A DNA stretch of 64,000 bases from CBDCME01 sp965218865. Lineage in GTDB: Bacteria; Pseudomonadota; Alphaproteobacteria; JAAXGF01. Location: positions 62,001 to 126,000 of the forward strand of contig CBDCME010000081.1 of NCBI GenBank assembly GCA_965218865.1, written 5' to 3'. The notes under the pieces are model-generated. The model saw only the letters and a list, made by a program, of their open reading frames with translations, had not been told where the DNA came from and ran no database searches. Position numbers and translations under genes: made by a program. Positions within the stretch are counted from its first letter, which is position 1. Each line of letters opens with the position of its first letter. This document shows, one piece after another, positions 28,746 to 38,158 of this stretch.

Positions 28746-29291
28746 ATGTCCCTTCCGGATTCCCCTTTCAAGCGATGGCCGCGACTGCGCCGACGGCGGT
28801 TTCTTGTCGCTTCGCTGATCACCACTGGCGCCGCGACGGTCTGGGACGCGCTGCGGGCGGTCGCCGGGCCGCTGAAGCCGAGCCGGGATCCGTTGGCCTC
28901 TCTGGCCGCTTTCCTGGACACCCTGATCCCGGCCGATGACTCGAGTCCGGGCGCCGGCGAGGTCGGCGTGGCCTGGGAGCTGATCCGCCAGGGACAGTCG
29001 CGGTCCCGCCTTGGCCAGCTCCTGCGACGGGGTTGCGCCTGGCTCGATCGGGAGGCGGTCGCCCTGGGCGGTGTCGATTTCGATTCCCTGGGTCGGGACC
29101 AGCGCGAGGCCGTGGTCCGACGGGCGGCCGAAGCCGAGCGACGGAGCCTGCCGCGAGTATTTTTCGACCAGGTCTGTCAACGCAACTTTCGTCACTATTA
29201 CGCCCGACCCGAAACGTGGCCGTCCCTGGGGTACGGCGGGCCGCCCCAGCCGGACGGATTCCCCGACCACGCCCAACCGCCCCGAACCTGA
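28746..29291 (+). CDS. Gluconate 2-dehydrogenase subunit 3-like protein
   Basis: 181-residue small subunit of membrane-bound GMC dehydrogenases. It begins with a twin-arginine-like stretch (RLRRRRFLVASLITTGAA), for export of the complex with its folded flavoprotein. The family signatures are AAFLDTLIPADDSSPGAGEVGV and a C-terminal RPETWPSLGYGGPPQPDGFP. Its stop overlaps the start of the flavoprotein gene as TGATG, so the two are translationally coupled. The usual third partner, a cytochrome c, is not present in the window. Confidence 0.88.
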   Translation: MSLPDSPFKRWPRLRRRRFLVASLITTGAATVWDALRAVAGPLKPSRDPLASLAAFLDTLIPADDSSPGAGEVGVAWELIRQGQSRSRLGQLLRRGCAWLDREAVALGGVDFDSLGRDQREAVVRRAAEAERRSLPRVFFDQVCQRNFRHYYARPETWPSLGYGGPPQPDGFPDHAQPPRT

Positions 29292-31228
29292 TGGCCGATC
29301 CCGAATTCGACGCAGTCATCGTCGGTTCCGGCGCTGGGGGCGGTACCAGCGCCTGGGCCCTCGCCCACCGCGGGCTGAGTGTCCTGCTCCTCGAAGCGGG
29401 TCCGGCCTACGACCCCCTTACGGACTACCGGCTCGACAGCGATTCATGGGAGCGGGAATGCTTTCCGGCAAAGATCGACACCAACGGGCGCCAGAGCATC
29501 GCGCCGCTCGAAACCTTGGACCCGAAGTGGGACGATCTCCGTTCGTGGAACCGAAACCTGGGCCGCTTCAACCGCGGCAAACAACGCCGGGCCTGGGGCT
29601 ATCGGTACGTGGTCGGCCTCGGCGGCACCACTCTCCATTTCACGGGCGAGGCCCAGCGGCTGCATCCTCAGTCGATGAAGATGCGCAGCCGGTTCGGGGT
29701 CGCCGCGGACTGGCCGCTCGACTACGACGAGATCGAACCCTATTACCTCCAAGCCGAACGGCTGATCGGGGTGGCGGGACCGGCGGATGAGCCGACCCGG
29801 CCCCGGAGCGCGCCGTATCCCCTGCCGGAGCACCCTCTGAGCTACGCGGCCCGGAAAATCCAAACCGCCTGCCGGGAGATGGGGCAGCGCTGGGTGGCCA
29901 ACGCGATGGCGGCGCTCTCGGCGCCCTACGACGGGCGTCCCGGCTGCAATTACTGCGGAAACTGCAATCGGGGCTGTCCCCGGCTCGACAAGGGCAGCGT
30001 CGACGTCACCTTCATCGCCAAGGCGCGGGAAACCGAACGCTGCGCGATCAAGACCGATTGCCAAGTGATTCGCCTCGCGGCCGGACCCGATGACCGGGTC
30101 ACCGGGGTTCATTACATCGACGCGATGGGCGCCGAGCGGGTGGTGACGGGCCGCGCCGTCGTCGTCGCCTGCGGTGCCGTCGAGACGCCGCGTCTGCTGC
30201 TGGTTTCGGAAAACCAATTCGCCCCCGACGGCCTCGCCAACGAGTCGGGCCTGGTGGGGCGGAATTTCATGGAGACCCTGGCCTGGATCAGCAGCGGCCT
30301 GCACCCGGAACCGCTGGGCAGCCACCGGGGCCTGCCCGCGGACGCGATCTGCTGGGATTTCAACGCCCCCGACGCCATCCCCGGGGTCGTCGGCGGTTGC
30401 CGCTTCAACCACGGCACCACCGAGGTCGGCCTCAACGGCCCGATCGCGTACGCCCAGAGGGTGGTGGGCGGCTGGGGCCGGCAACACAAGGCGGAGATGC
30501 GTTCCGCCTTTGGCCGGGTGCTGTCGATCGGCGCCATAGGCGAAAGCCCGCCGAACGAATATACATACGTCGACCTGGATCCGGAAAAACGCGACCGCTT
30601 TGGCCAGCCCCTGGCCCGCATCCACGCCCGCTGGGCCGAGAGCGACCTGCGCCGCCTGACCTTCATGGCCCGGACCGCGCGCGAGATGTTGCGGGCCTCC
30701 GGCGTCGAGGATGTGTTCGAGGAATTCGGCACTTATGACGGCTTCGACGCCACCCATGTCTTCGGCACCTGCCGCATGGGTGACGATCCCGGCGATTCGG
30801 TCGTCGACCGTTTTTGCCGCAGTCACCGCTGGCGCAACCTATTCGTCGTCGACGGCAGCGTTTTTCCCAGCTCCGGCGGCGGCGAGGCGCCGTCGCTCAC
30901 GATCGAGGCACTGGCGATCCGAACCGCCGCGCACCGGGGAAGCCGCATGCGAGACGGCGGTTATCCGGTCTTGGGGGGGTCGTCGTTCGTCGGCGACTCG
31001 AGCTCCTTGCCGTCGAGCTCGTTGTGCTCGCGGTCCGATTCGTGGCGGGTCGCGGCCACTTCGTCCTTGCGGCGGCGGCCGCGAGCCCGGTTCCGCGCCG
31101 CCTTCTTGACGGCCCGGTCGCGCGCGCGCCGCTTGCGGTATTGGTTGATGTTGATTACATCACCCATGTCTATCCATCCCGGAGGCCAACGAAATCACCC
31201 TTGGTTTGGGAAAACCAACCAGCGATAG
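29291..31228 (+). CDS. GMC-family FAD-dependent oxidoreductase (dehydrogenase large subunit)
   Basis: Flavoprotein that would oxidise a sugar, sugar acid or alcohol in the periplasm, using subunit 3 as partner. Start ATG 29291 (MADPEFDAVIVGSGAGGGT), containing the Rossmann FAD motif. Further landmarks: RAWGYRYVVGLGGTTLHFTG, the cysteine cluster GCNYCGNCNRGCPRLDKGS (four Cys, as in Fe-S or heme-linked members), and the C-terminal VFGTCRMGDDP and NLFVVDGSVFPSSGG...SLTIEALAIRTA motifs. Family proteins end shortly after the last motif, near 30950. Here the frame runs about 90 further codons across the opposite-strand DUF4169 gene, so the native stop has probably been lost and the C-terminus is an artificial extension. 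Confidence 0.9.
   Translation: MADPEFDAVIVGSGAGGGTSAWALAHRGLSVLLLEAGPAYDPLTDYRLDSDSWERECFPAKIDTNGRQSIAPLETLDPKWDDLRSWNRNLGRFNRGKQRRAWGYRYVVGLGGTTLHFTGEAQRLHPQSMKMRSRFGVAADWPLDYDEIEPYYLQAERLIGVAGPADEPTRPRSAPYPLPEHPLSYAARKIQTACREMGQRWVANAMAALSAPYDGRPGCNYCGNCNRGCPRLDKGSVDVTFIAKARETERCAIKTDCQVIRLAAGPDDRVTGVHYIDAMGAERVVTGRAVVVACGAVETPRLLLVSENQFAPDGLANESGLVGRNFMETLAWISSGLHPEPLGSHRGLPADAICWDFNAPDAIPGVVGGCRFNHGTTEVGLNGPIAYAQRVVGGWGRQHKAEMRSAFGRVLSIGAIGESPPNEYTYVDLDPEKRDRFGQPLARIHARWAESDLRRLTFMARTAREMLRASGVEDVFEEFGTYDGFDATHVFGTCRMGDDPGDSVVDRFCRSHRWRNLFVVDGSVFPSSGGGEAPSLTIEALAIRTAAHRGSRMRDGGYPVLGGSSFVGDSSSLPSSSLCSRSDSWRVAATSSLRRRPRARFRAAFLTARSRARRLRYWLMLITSPMSIHPGGQRNHPWFGKTNQR
30961..31167 (-). CDS. 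DUF4169 family small basic protein
   Basis: 68-residue protein opening MGDVININQYRKRRARDRAV, the family's hallmark start, followed by a Lys/Arg-rich helix (KKAARNRARGRRRKDEV). Common in alphaproteobacteria; function unknown. It lies antisense to the 3' extension of the GMC frame, convergent with it, and is the more credible gene of the two in that interval. Confidence 0.8.
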   Translation of the reverse strand: MGDVININQYRKRRARDRAVKKAARNRARGRRRKDEVAATRHESDREHNELDGKELESPTNDDPPKTG

Positions 31229-31429
31229 ATTAACGCAAATGGGCGCCGGCGCCAACGGTCAGTTACGGCAACGAGCGCCGCCAGCGGATCGACCCCAAGA
31301 CGTGATTCCTCGGTGTTGAAATTAAGTTGATCCATAAAATCGAGACTCCAGTGGTACGATGCTGGTCGTGATCGGAACCCATCCGACGAGTTCGAACCGC
31401 TGACTCCGGAAGTCGCCCAGGGAGGCATT
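31168..31429. other. Intergenic region between divergent DUF4169 and AsmA genes
   Basis: 262 bp, presumably with both promoters. A GGGAGG sequence about 10 bp before the AsmA ATG is a good ribosome binding site. Nothing else recognised. Confidence 0.4.
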
Positions 31430-34400
31430 ATGAAAAAGGCGCTTTACGCTTTTCTCGGCGTTCTGGTCCTGGTGATCGGGGCGGGGGCGCTGGTCCCGTT
31501 CCTGGTCGACCTCAACGAATACAAGGAATTGATCGGCGCCAAGGTCGAGGAAGCCACCGGACGGCGCCTGGCGATCGATGGCGAGATCAAGCTTTCGGTC
31601 TTGCCCCTGCCCACGGTTTCGGTGAACGGAGCACGATTCGCCAACGCGCCTGGGGCGACCGTTCCCGACATGGCGCGGCTCGAATCCCTGGAGGTCCGGG
31701 TTGCGGTGCTGCCGTTGCTTCGCGGCGCGATCCAGGTCGCCAAGGTGACCCTGGTTTCCCCCGTCATCGAGCTCGAGCGCTTCACCGACGGTAGCGCCAA
31801 CTGGACCCTGGCCCTGGAGGGCGACGAGGCGCCGTCCGCCGGTGGTCCGGGATTCGACCTCAGTCTCGACGATGTCGTCATCGAGAACGGCCGCCTGACC
31901 TACCGCGAGCCGGATTTGGTCGAAACCGTCGAGGACATCGACGTCCGGGCATCGGCCGAGGCGTTGGACGGTCCCTTCGAAGCCGAGGGCGCCCTCGTGG
32001 CGCGCGGGATCCCTCTCTCTTTCGCCATCTCCGCGGGCCGCCTCGGAACCGAGACCACGCCTTTCGATTTCGAAGTGGGGACCGGCAATTTTACCGTCCG
32101 CCTCTCGGGTGCGGCCCAGACCGCCGGGGAGGCACCGACCGTCAAGGCCAAACTCACCGTGACGGGCGACTCGCTCGCCGAAACCCTTGCCGGCCTCGGC
32201 GTCGTCGAACACCCCCTGCTCGACCACAAGATCGAAATCAGCGCCGACGTCGACGCCGCGCCGACGGGTGCCCAGGTCGAGGCCCTGAACTTCGCCCTGG
32301 GACCCATCCAGGGCGGCGGCTCGGTCGCGGTCGATCTCGGCGAGGTTCCGCGGGTAGATGCCGTCCTGGCGCTGAAAGCGATCGCATTGGCTGAAATTCT
32401 CGAGCAACTGCCCGCCCCGGCGGCGGCCACCGGGGAGTCTGCCGAAGAATTTCCCGGGGAAGCGGCCTTCTTCGCCCTGCCCGGGGGCTTCGCGGCCAAC
32501 CTAGATTTGAGCCTCGACGGGGTCGAGATCAACGGCGAGGCGGCCCGCGAAATCCGCCTTGTCGCCGGGTTGGAGGATGGATTTCTCGACCTCCAGCAGG
32601 TTTCGGCACGGTTGCCGGGCGGCGCCGACGTTTCCGTCGTTGGTTTCGTGGAAGCAGCCGAAAACACACCCCGATTCACGGGCCAAGTGGGATTCTCCGC
32701 CGCCAACGCCAGGGCGACCCTGGCATGGTTGGGCCTGGGCCTGGAACAAGTGCCCCAGGACCGGCTGAGGGCGGTGCAACTGACCGCGGACGTCGATGCC
32801 ACGCCGGCCTTGGCGCGACTTTCCGGCCTCGACCTGAGGTTCGATTCGTCCCAAATTTCCGGCACTGCCAATGTCGCCCTGGGGCCCCGAATGGGGATCG
32901 ACGCCGAGCTCACTCTGGACCAGATCAACCTCGATGCCTACCTGCCGGATCCCGGCGACTCGGAAAACGAGGTGCCGGATGACGAGGCCGCCGACCTCTC
33001 GGTGCTGAAAACCTTCGACGCCAACATATCGGCCCGGATCGAAAACGCGGTCTATCGGGGGACGGCGATCTCGGCGGTCACCCTCGAGGCCGAGCTTAGG
33101 GATGGCGGAGTGACGCTGCGCCATCTTGGCGTCGGTGATCTAGCGGGCTTGCGGGCAACCGCCAACGGCCGCGCCGACCCGGCCCAGGGCAGCGGCGAGT
33201 TGACCTACGAATTGGAAGCCGATGAACTCGGCGGGATATTCCGTTTCGCGGGTATCGAGCCGCCACTGCCGCCGGCGGCGCTGCGCGCCTTCCGGTCCCG
33301 GGGGAAACTCGGCGGCGACCCGACGGCCGTGAGGTTCGACGGCGTCGTCGCTCTGGCGGGCCTCGAAAGCGAAGTCAAGGGCACGCTGTCGGATTGGAAT
33401 TCGAATCCCCGCGTGGAGGCGACGCTCGACGCCCGGGCCCCCCGCTTGGCCACTCTGCTCCAGACCTTTAGCCCGCAAACCTCGATACCCGCGGGCATCG
33501 GCGACGGCCCGGTCACGCTCTCCGCCGACGTGGCCGGCAGCCTCGACGGGGCCCGGATCAGCGCGGCGCTGTCGTTCGCCGAGATCGAGAGCAAGCTCGA
33601 TGGTCGATGGGACGGCGCGCTCCTGAATCCCACCGTCGATTTCAGCCTGGCGGCCCAGGCCCCGAGCTACGTCCGCCTGGGACGCGCGTTCGCGCCCGGT
33701 TCCGCTCTCGCCACGGCGGCCCGCGACGGCCCCATGGCACTCGACGCCACGGTCAAGGGAGGTCTGGCCACGGCGGACCTGTCGCTGTCGCTGAGCCTGG
33801 CCGGGGCCGACGTCGACGTCTCCGGAAATGTGAACACGCTTTTGCGGGCGCCGGGATACGCGCTGACGATAACCGCCCAACACCCCGACTTCGCCTCGCT
33901 GCTCGAGACCTTCGCCGGGGCGGGCGCCGCCGGCGGGCGGGCGCTCGGCGAGCTTCGCCTGGCCGCCAACCTTTCGGGAGACCAGGTAAGCGCAAAACTG
34001 ACCGATCTCGACGCGACGGTCGGACCGACACGAATCGGCGGCACGGTCGCCAGCCATTTCGACGGGCCGCGACCCAGTGTCGACGTCAATCTGGCCGCCG
34101 GCGAAATTCCCCTCGAGGTGTTTCTCGGGCCCGCTTCGGGCGGGGGCGGCGGCTCGGCGGCCCCCACCGATGGCCCCCAGGCAACCCCGGGTGGCGGGAC
34201 CAAAGAGCGCTGGTCGCGGGAGACGATTGACCTTTCGGCCCTGAGCGCCGTGGACGGAAAAATCAAAGTCACCGCAACCGCCGCCAGCTTCGAGGGGATA
34301 CGCCTGGAGAACGTGGTTCTGAACGCCAGCCTGGCTAATGGGACCCTCGACGTCGAGCGTTTCAGCGGCCGTCTGAACGGCGGCGAGGTCGCTCTCAAGG

Positions 34401-35263
34401 GACGCGTGCTTTCGGTTCCGGACCCGAATGCCGATCTCGAAATCTCCGTCGACAGCGTCGCGATCGGCCCCCTGATCCCCAAGATCGCGGATCTCGTCAC
34501 GATCGAGGGCCTCGCCGATCTGACCGGAAACTTCCAGACCCGGGGCCGCAGCGAGTTCGATCTGGTTTCCAATCTCGCCGGACAGGCGGCGCTGAACGTT
34601 CGCGACGGCATTATCCACGGAGTCGATCTGCCCCAGATCAATCAGCAGCTCGGCGGTCTGGACTCCGAGCTTTCCTATCTGCAGCTCCTCGGCTCGGCGA
34701 CGAGCGGGGGCCAAACGCGTTTCACGTCACTGGGAGGCAACTTCACTGCCGCCGGCGGAACCATCAGCAGCAACGACTTGCGCGCCGCGCTCGACGGCGC
34801 CGAGGCCGAGGCCACGTTGAAGGCCGACCTGCCCCGCTGGCTCATCGCCGCCACCAGCGAGGCGCGCCTTCTCGGACACAGCGATGCCCCGTCCATCGGC
34901 GTCAGCGTGAACGGCTCCATCGACGAACCGCGAACCACTTTCGAAACGAACGCGCTTCAACGCCACATCGGCCAGAATTTTTTGAAAGGGATTATCAAGA
35001 AAAACGTCGATACCGACGCGCTGGGGGGCGGCGCGGGCGCCGTCCTCGACGCCATCCTTGGAGGCGGAGGCAGCGCTCCCGCCCCGGCCCCAGAAACCGA
35101 CATCGGCACGGCCCCCGAAACCGACACCGCCCCGCCTCCCCAAGCGGCGCCGAAAAAACCAGTCGAGCAGCTCCTCGACGGTTTCACCGGCGGCGGCAGC
35201 ACAAGCGGAGGCTCGAAGTCCGAAAAGCCGCTCGACACCCTGCTGAAAGGGATCTTCGATTAG
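31430..35263 (+). CDS. AsmA family protein (envelope/phospholipid-transport type)
   Basis: 1277-residue, intact inner-membrane-anchored periplasmic protein. One N-terminal helix (about residues 4-26: LYAFLGVLVLVIGAGALVPF) is followed by the AsmA start region VDLNEYKELIGAKVEEATGR and by a very long stretch of short beta-strands in a repeating pattern, as expected for a bridge-like beta-groove protein that moves lipids between membranes. A second AsmA region (about 1000-1150) has VSVNGSIDEPRTTF. The C-terminal tail (from about 1200) is Gly/Pro/Ala-rich low complexity (GGGGSAPAPAPETD). Start ATG 31430 with GGGAGG upstream. It is the largest undamaged gene in the window. Confidence 0.92.
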   Translation: MKKALYAFLGVLVLVIGAGALVPFLVDLNEYKELIGAKVEEATGRRLAIDGEIKLSVLPLPTVSVNGARFANAPGATVPDMARLESLEVRVAVLPLLRGAIQVAKVTLVSPVIELERFTDGSANWTLALEGDEAPSAGGPGFDLSLDDVVIENGRLTYREPDLVETVEDIDVRASAEALDGPFEAEGALVARGIPLSFAISAGRLGTETTPFDFEVGTGNFTVRLSGAAQTAGEAPTVKAKLTVTGDSLAETLAGLGVVEHPLLDHKIEISADVDAAPTGAQVEALNFALGPIQGGGSVAVDLGEVPRVDAVLALKAIALAEILEQLPAPAAATGESAEEFPGEAAFFALPGGFAANLDLSLDGVEINGEAAREIRLVAGLEDGFLDLQQVSARLPGGADVSVVGFVEAAENTPRFTGQVGFSAANARATLAWLGLGLEQVPQDRLRAVQLTADVDATPALARLSGLDLRFDSSQISGTANVALGPRMGIDAELTLDQINLDAYLPDPGDSENEVPDDEAADLSVLKTFDANISARIENAVYRGTAISAVTLEAELRDGGVTLRHLGVGDLAGLRATANGRADPAQGSGELTYELEADELGGIFRFAGIEPPLPPAALRAFRSRGKLGGDPTAVRFDGVVALAGLESEVKGTLSDWNSNPRVEATLDARAPRLATLLQTFSPQTSIPAGIGDGPVTLSADVAGSLDGARISAALSFAEIESKLDGRWDGALLNPTVDFSLAAQAPSYVRLGRAFAPGSALATAARDGPMALDATVKGGLATADLSLSLSLAGADVDVSGNVNTLLRAPGYALTITAQHPDFASLLETFAGAGAAGGRALGELRLAANLSGDQVSAKLTDLDATVGPTRIGGTVASHFDGPRPSVDVNLAAGEIPLEVFLGPASGGGGGSAAPTDGPQATPGGGTKERWSRETIDLSALSAVDGKIKVTATAASFEGIRLENVVLNASLANGTLDVERFSGRLNGGEVALKGRVLSVPDPNADLEISVDSVAIGPLIPKIADLVTIEGLADLTGNFQTRGRSEFDLVSNLAGQAALNVRDGIIHGVDLPQINQQLGGLDSELSYLQLLGSATSGGQTRFTSLGGNFTAAGGTISSNDLRAALDGAEAEATLKADLPRWLIAATSEARLLGHSDAPSIGVSVNGSIDEPRTTFETNALQRHIGQNFLKGIIKKNVDTDALGGGAGAVLDAILGGGGSAPAPAPETDIGTAPETDTAPPPQAAPKKPVEQLLDGFTGGGSTSGGSKSEKPLDTLLKGIFD

Positions 35264-35444
35264 CAGCCGTCAAGGACCGTTCGAAAAGGAACCCTTCTGC
35301 CGTAGCGGCGCGACATCATTGATTCCGGAAATGGGTGCTAAGCTGACGTCCCGCCGATCGCTTGGTCACGACTGCCCATAGCCAGGGATCGGGATAGGGG
35401 GGCGCCTCGCGGCGCCGCCCCTCCCACACCACCGGGCATACGGG

Positions 35445-36078
35445 TCACGTACCACGGCGGTTCGATCGGGTTGAGCTTTCAGCGAAGACATAGAGCCGGG
35501 GGAGCCCGAGCTTATCGAAATAAACGTTGCGCAGTGCCATTTGGACCGCCGGGTGGCTCGATATGCGCCAAAACCCCGTTGGTGAACCGGCGGCGACCGC
35601 TGCATTGAACTTCGGGACGCCACGACGGCGCAGCTCCCTGAAGCGGTTACGCCCGTTCTGCCATTGCCGCCAAAGATAAGATCGTAATCTTCGGCGAATC
35701 CACGCTTCCAGGTTGGTGAGCACACGCGGGGTCTGGCAGAAGCCGAAGTAACCGCGCCATCCAATCAGGTATGGCTTCAGCTCTTCGATCACCCGCGGCA
35801 GAGATTTTCCACGTGTTCGGTAAGTGAGTTCCCGGATTCGCGTCTTGAATTTCTTGAGGGCTGGTGGCGCAATGCGCCTCTCGCTCCCATCATTCGAGAT
35901 GCTGAAGCCAAGAAACTTCCGCTCCTCCGGTCGTGCCACCGCGCTCTTCGCTTCGTTGACCTTCAGCCGCAGCTTCTTGGTCAGGAACCGGCTCACCGAA
36001 GCCATCACCCGTTCACCGGCGCGGTGGCTGCGAACATAGATGTTACAGTCGTCCGCGTAACGGCAGAAGCGGTGGCCC
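35445..36078 (-). pseudogene. ltrA: Group II intron reverse transcriptase/maturase, C-terminal part
   Basis: Contains the catalytic YADD box (HRFCRYADDCNIYV), RPEERKFLGFSIS and the maturase X domain (IRELTYRTRGKSLPRVIEEL, YLIGWRGYFGFCQTPRVL), then a short tail ending NRRGT and TGA at 35445. It joins the N-terminal part exactly if the ISAs1 element and one copy of the 10-bp duplication are removed, giving ERRGHRFCRYADD. Without that the protein is split and inactive. Confidence 0.88.
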
Positions 36079-38158
36079 CCAGGAACAATTTTTAGTCGCG
36101 GTTGAGGGTTCGGGATGAGTGGGATCGTGCTCGGTGCACGGGGTTCGGGGAGCCCCGAGCTTGCCTCGACGACGTCATGGGGACTGCTCGAAGCCACCGG
36201 ACGGCGTTTTCGGATTCGACAGGCACACCGGTCCGCCCGCGCCGCTCGGCGGCACGTCCCGGTCCGGGGGAGAGGCGTGCTGTCTCAGGCGATGGGCGCG
36301 GTCATGATCGCGTCGAGGGCCTCCTGCGCCCGGGCGGCATAGTGCCGGTTGGCCTCGGGCAGATAACGGAAGCGTCCGTCGCAGCGCACGATGGCGATGG
36401 CCGCGTTGGTCAAGCAGGCGAGATTTCTGGGCAGGTGACGCACGTAGGCCCGGCATCGGTCTTCGTCGTAGGTGAAGTCGCGCACGTAGTGCAGGCGGTT
36501 CTCGATATGCCAGTGGTTGCGCACCAGTTCGAGCAACTCCTCGGGTCCGGCGCGCTCTGCGCCGAGCGAGGTGAGGCTCCAGGTCACCTTGATGCTGCGC
36601 TTGCCGGTCTTGAGGATCTCGCGTTCGCGCTCGATGCGCATGGCCTGGCGTCGCCCGTGGAGGTTGGCGTAGCCGTCCCACTCGGCAGCGGAGAGGTCGA
36701 CGACGGCGCAGCGTCGGCGCTCGATGCGGCCATGGCCCTTGTCGACGGTTTCGTGCCAGAGCGCATCGCTGAAGTCGATCGCCTTGAGGTCTTCGAAGAT
36801 CATCTCCTGGTTGTCCTTGACCGCGCTCATCACGTAGTCGGCGCGACGCCCGAGCAGGCAGCGCGCGGTCTCGTGCTGAGCGTGCATCGCGTCCATGGTG
36901 ACGATCCGGCCTGTGAGGTCGAGGCCGCTGGAGAGTTCGCGCACGGCCGGGATTTCGTTGCTCTTGCGGTCGACCTCGACCTGCCCGAGGACCACGCCGG
37001 TGTCGTGCTCGACCGCCGCCACCATCATCCTGCGCCCGTCTTCGGTCTGCTTCGAGGCGCCGCGCAGATCCTTTCCGTCCATGGCGACCGGCGCGTGCGC
37101 GCTGCCATGCTGGCCGGTCCACTGGCTAATCGCGTTGTCCAGGGTCTCTGGCGGCAGGGCGGTGAGGGTCTTGTGGAAGGTGGTGATCGCGGGCGGGGTG
37201 TAGCGCTGTTTGGAAGGGCTCCAGAACGCACCCACCGCCTCGAGCTGCTCCTGGGAGAGCAGGGCGGCGAACTGGGCGAACGCGTTCACCCCCCGGTATC
37301 CGGCAAGCCGGGCGGCGACGGCGATCACCAGAATGGTGTTGAGCGCATAGCGCTTGCCCCGGGCATGGCGGTACTCGGGCACCTCACCCAGACACTCGAA
37401 CAGGCTGCGCAGCCGGGGCGCGGCCATCGGCTCGGTGTGCTGCTCGGCGTTCCAGTGTGCCGGCATCCCGGTACGGCTCAGCGCCTCGGGGGCGCCGTCT
37501 GTCAGTCCGAACACGAAGACCTCCTTGGGCTGACCGTGGTGGCGCCAGCGCGCTGCCCCTCCGGGCTCACGGGCAAAGCCCCGCGTCAGCCCCAGAGAGC
37601 GCCAGTTCGACGCGCGGTAGCAGGTGCCGGCAAATCGCGAGACGTCCACGAACGTCTCCGCCAGAAGAGCCGGATATCCGTGCACCGCCTGGATGTCCTC
37701 AGACAGCCGCCGCAGGCTCAGCCCCAGCACACGGGAGGCCAGGTTCGGCACTCGGCCAGGCGTCAGAATGACGAAGCGCGAGTTGTTGGCGATCAGATGC
37801 AGACGCCGGAACTGCTGCTCGGCCGACCACCCGATCCAGCGATCACGCGCGCCCAGCTTGAACGCGCCGGGCTGCCAGCCGATCAGTGCGAGCCAGGTCT
37901 CGCCATGCACCGCGACATGGCGCAGGCCCTTGCCGATGACGCCGTGGAACGCCAGGTAGTGGTGCTGCTCCACCAACCGGTCCCAGCGCCGGTGCTCCTG
38001 CGCGCCCCAGGTCGGACGCACCGTGACCGCGCGCAAATCAATGGACGAATCCGAGACCGGCAGCGTCGCCATGACCGGCACACTGCCACACCGAGAATGA
38101 AATGGCCAGCGCCGCGATCACCTCACCCTGATCACTGGGCGGACAAAAAACTAGCCCT
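36079..38158 (-). mobile_element. ISAs1-family element carrying a DUF4338-transposase fusion
   Basis: 2080 bp, flanked by the exact 10-bp duplication GCGGTGGCCC at 36069-36078 and 38159-38168. One end reads inward AGGGCTAGTTTTTTGTCCGCC; the other end (AGGAACAATTTTTAGTCGC) matches it partly. Removal restores the intron reverse transcriptase frame. Larger than typical ISAs1 elements (about 1.2-1.4 kb) because of the added N-terminal domain. Confidence 0.9.
36285..38081 (-). CDS. DUF4338 (DruA-like) domain fused to ISAs1 transposase
   Basis: 598 residues, intact, two parts. Residues about 15-215 form a DUF4338/DruA-type domain: EHRRWDRLVEQHHYLAFHG, WLALIGWQPGAFKLGARDRW, LHLIANNSRFVIL, LLAETFVDVSRFAGTCYRAS. 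Residues from about 250 form a complete ISAs1 transposase: FECLGEVPEYRHARGKRYAL, catalytic D in MDGKDLRGAS, D in VTMDAMHAQHET, then NHWHIENRLHYVRDFTYDED. DUF4338 is best known from DruA of the Druantia anti-phage system, and DUF4338 genes are often seen beside transposases; here both are in one frame. Start GTG 38081 or ATG 38072. What the DruA-like part does in transposition is not known. Confidence 0.88.
   Translation of the reverse strand: MPVMATLPVSDSSIDLRAVTVRPTWGAQEHRRWDRLVEQHHYLAFHGVIGKGLRHVAVHGETWLALIGWQPGAFKLGARDRWIGWSAEQQFRRLHLIANNSRFVILTPGRVPNLASRVLGLSLRRLSEDIQAVHGYPALLAETFVDVSRFAGTCYRASNWRSLGLTRGFAREPGGAARWRHHGQPKEVFVFGLTDGAPEALSRTGMPAHWNAEQHTEPMAAPRLRSLFECLGEVPEYRHARGKRYALNTILVIAVAARLAGYRGVNAFAQFAALLSQEQLEAVGAFWSPSKQRYTPPAITTFHKTLTALPPETLDNAISQWTGQHGSAHAPVAMDGKDLRGASKQTEDGRRMMVAAVEHDTGVVLGQVEVDRKSNEIPAVRELSSGLDLTGRIVTMDAMHAQHETARCLLGRRADYVMSAVKDNQEMIFEDLKAIDFSDALWHETVDKGHGRIERRRCAVVDLSAAEWDGYANLHGRRQAMRIEREREILKTGKRSIKVTWSLTSLGAERAGPEELLELVRNHWHIENRLHYVRDFTYDEDRCRAYVRHLPRNLACLTNAAIAIVRCDGRFRYLPEANRHYAARAQEALDAIMTAPIA

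Noticed and set aside
33140..34714. Long minus-strand frames opposite the AsmA gene
   Set aside because: Antisense shadows in high-GC sequence; the sense gene has a membrane anchor, ribosome site and AsmA motifs.
36285..38081. Druantia defence system
   Set aside because: Only the DruA-like domain is present and it is fused to a transposase; no DruB-DruE genes such as the large helicase are adjacent.
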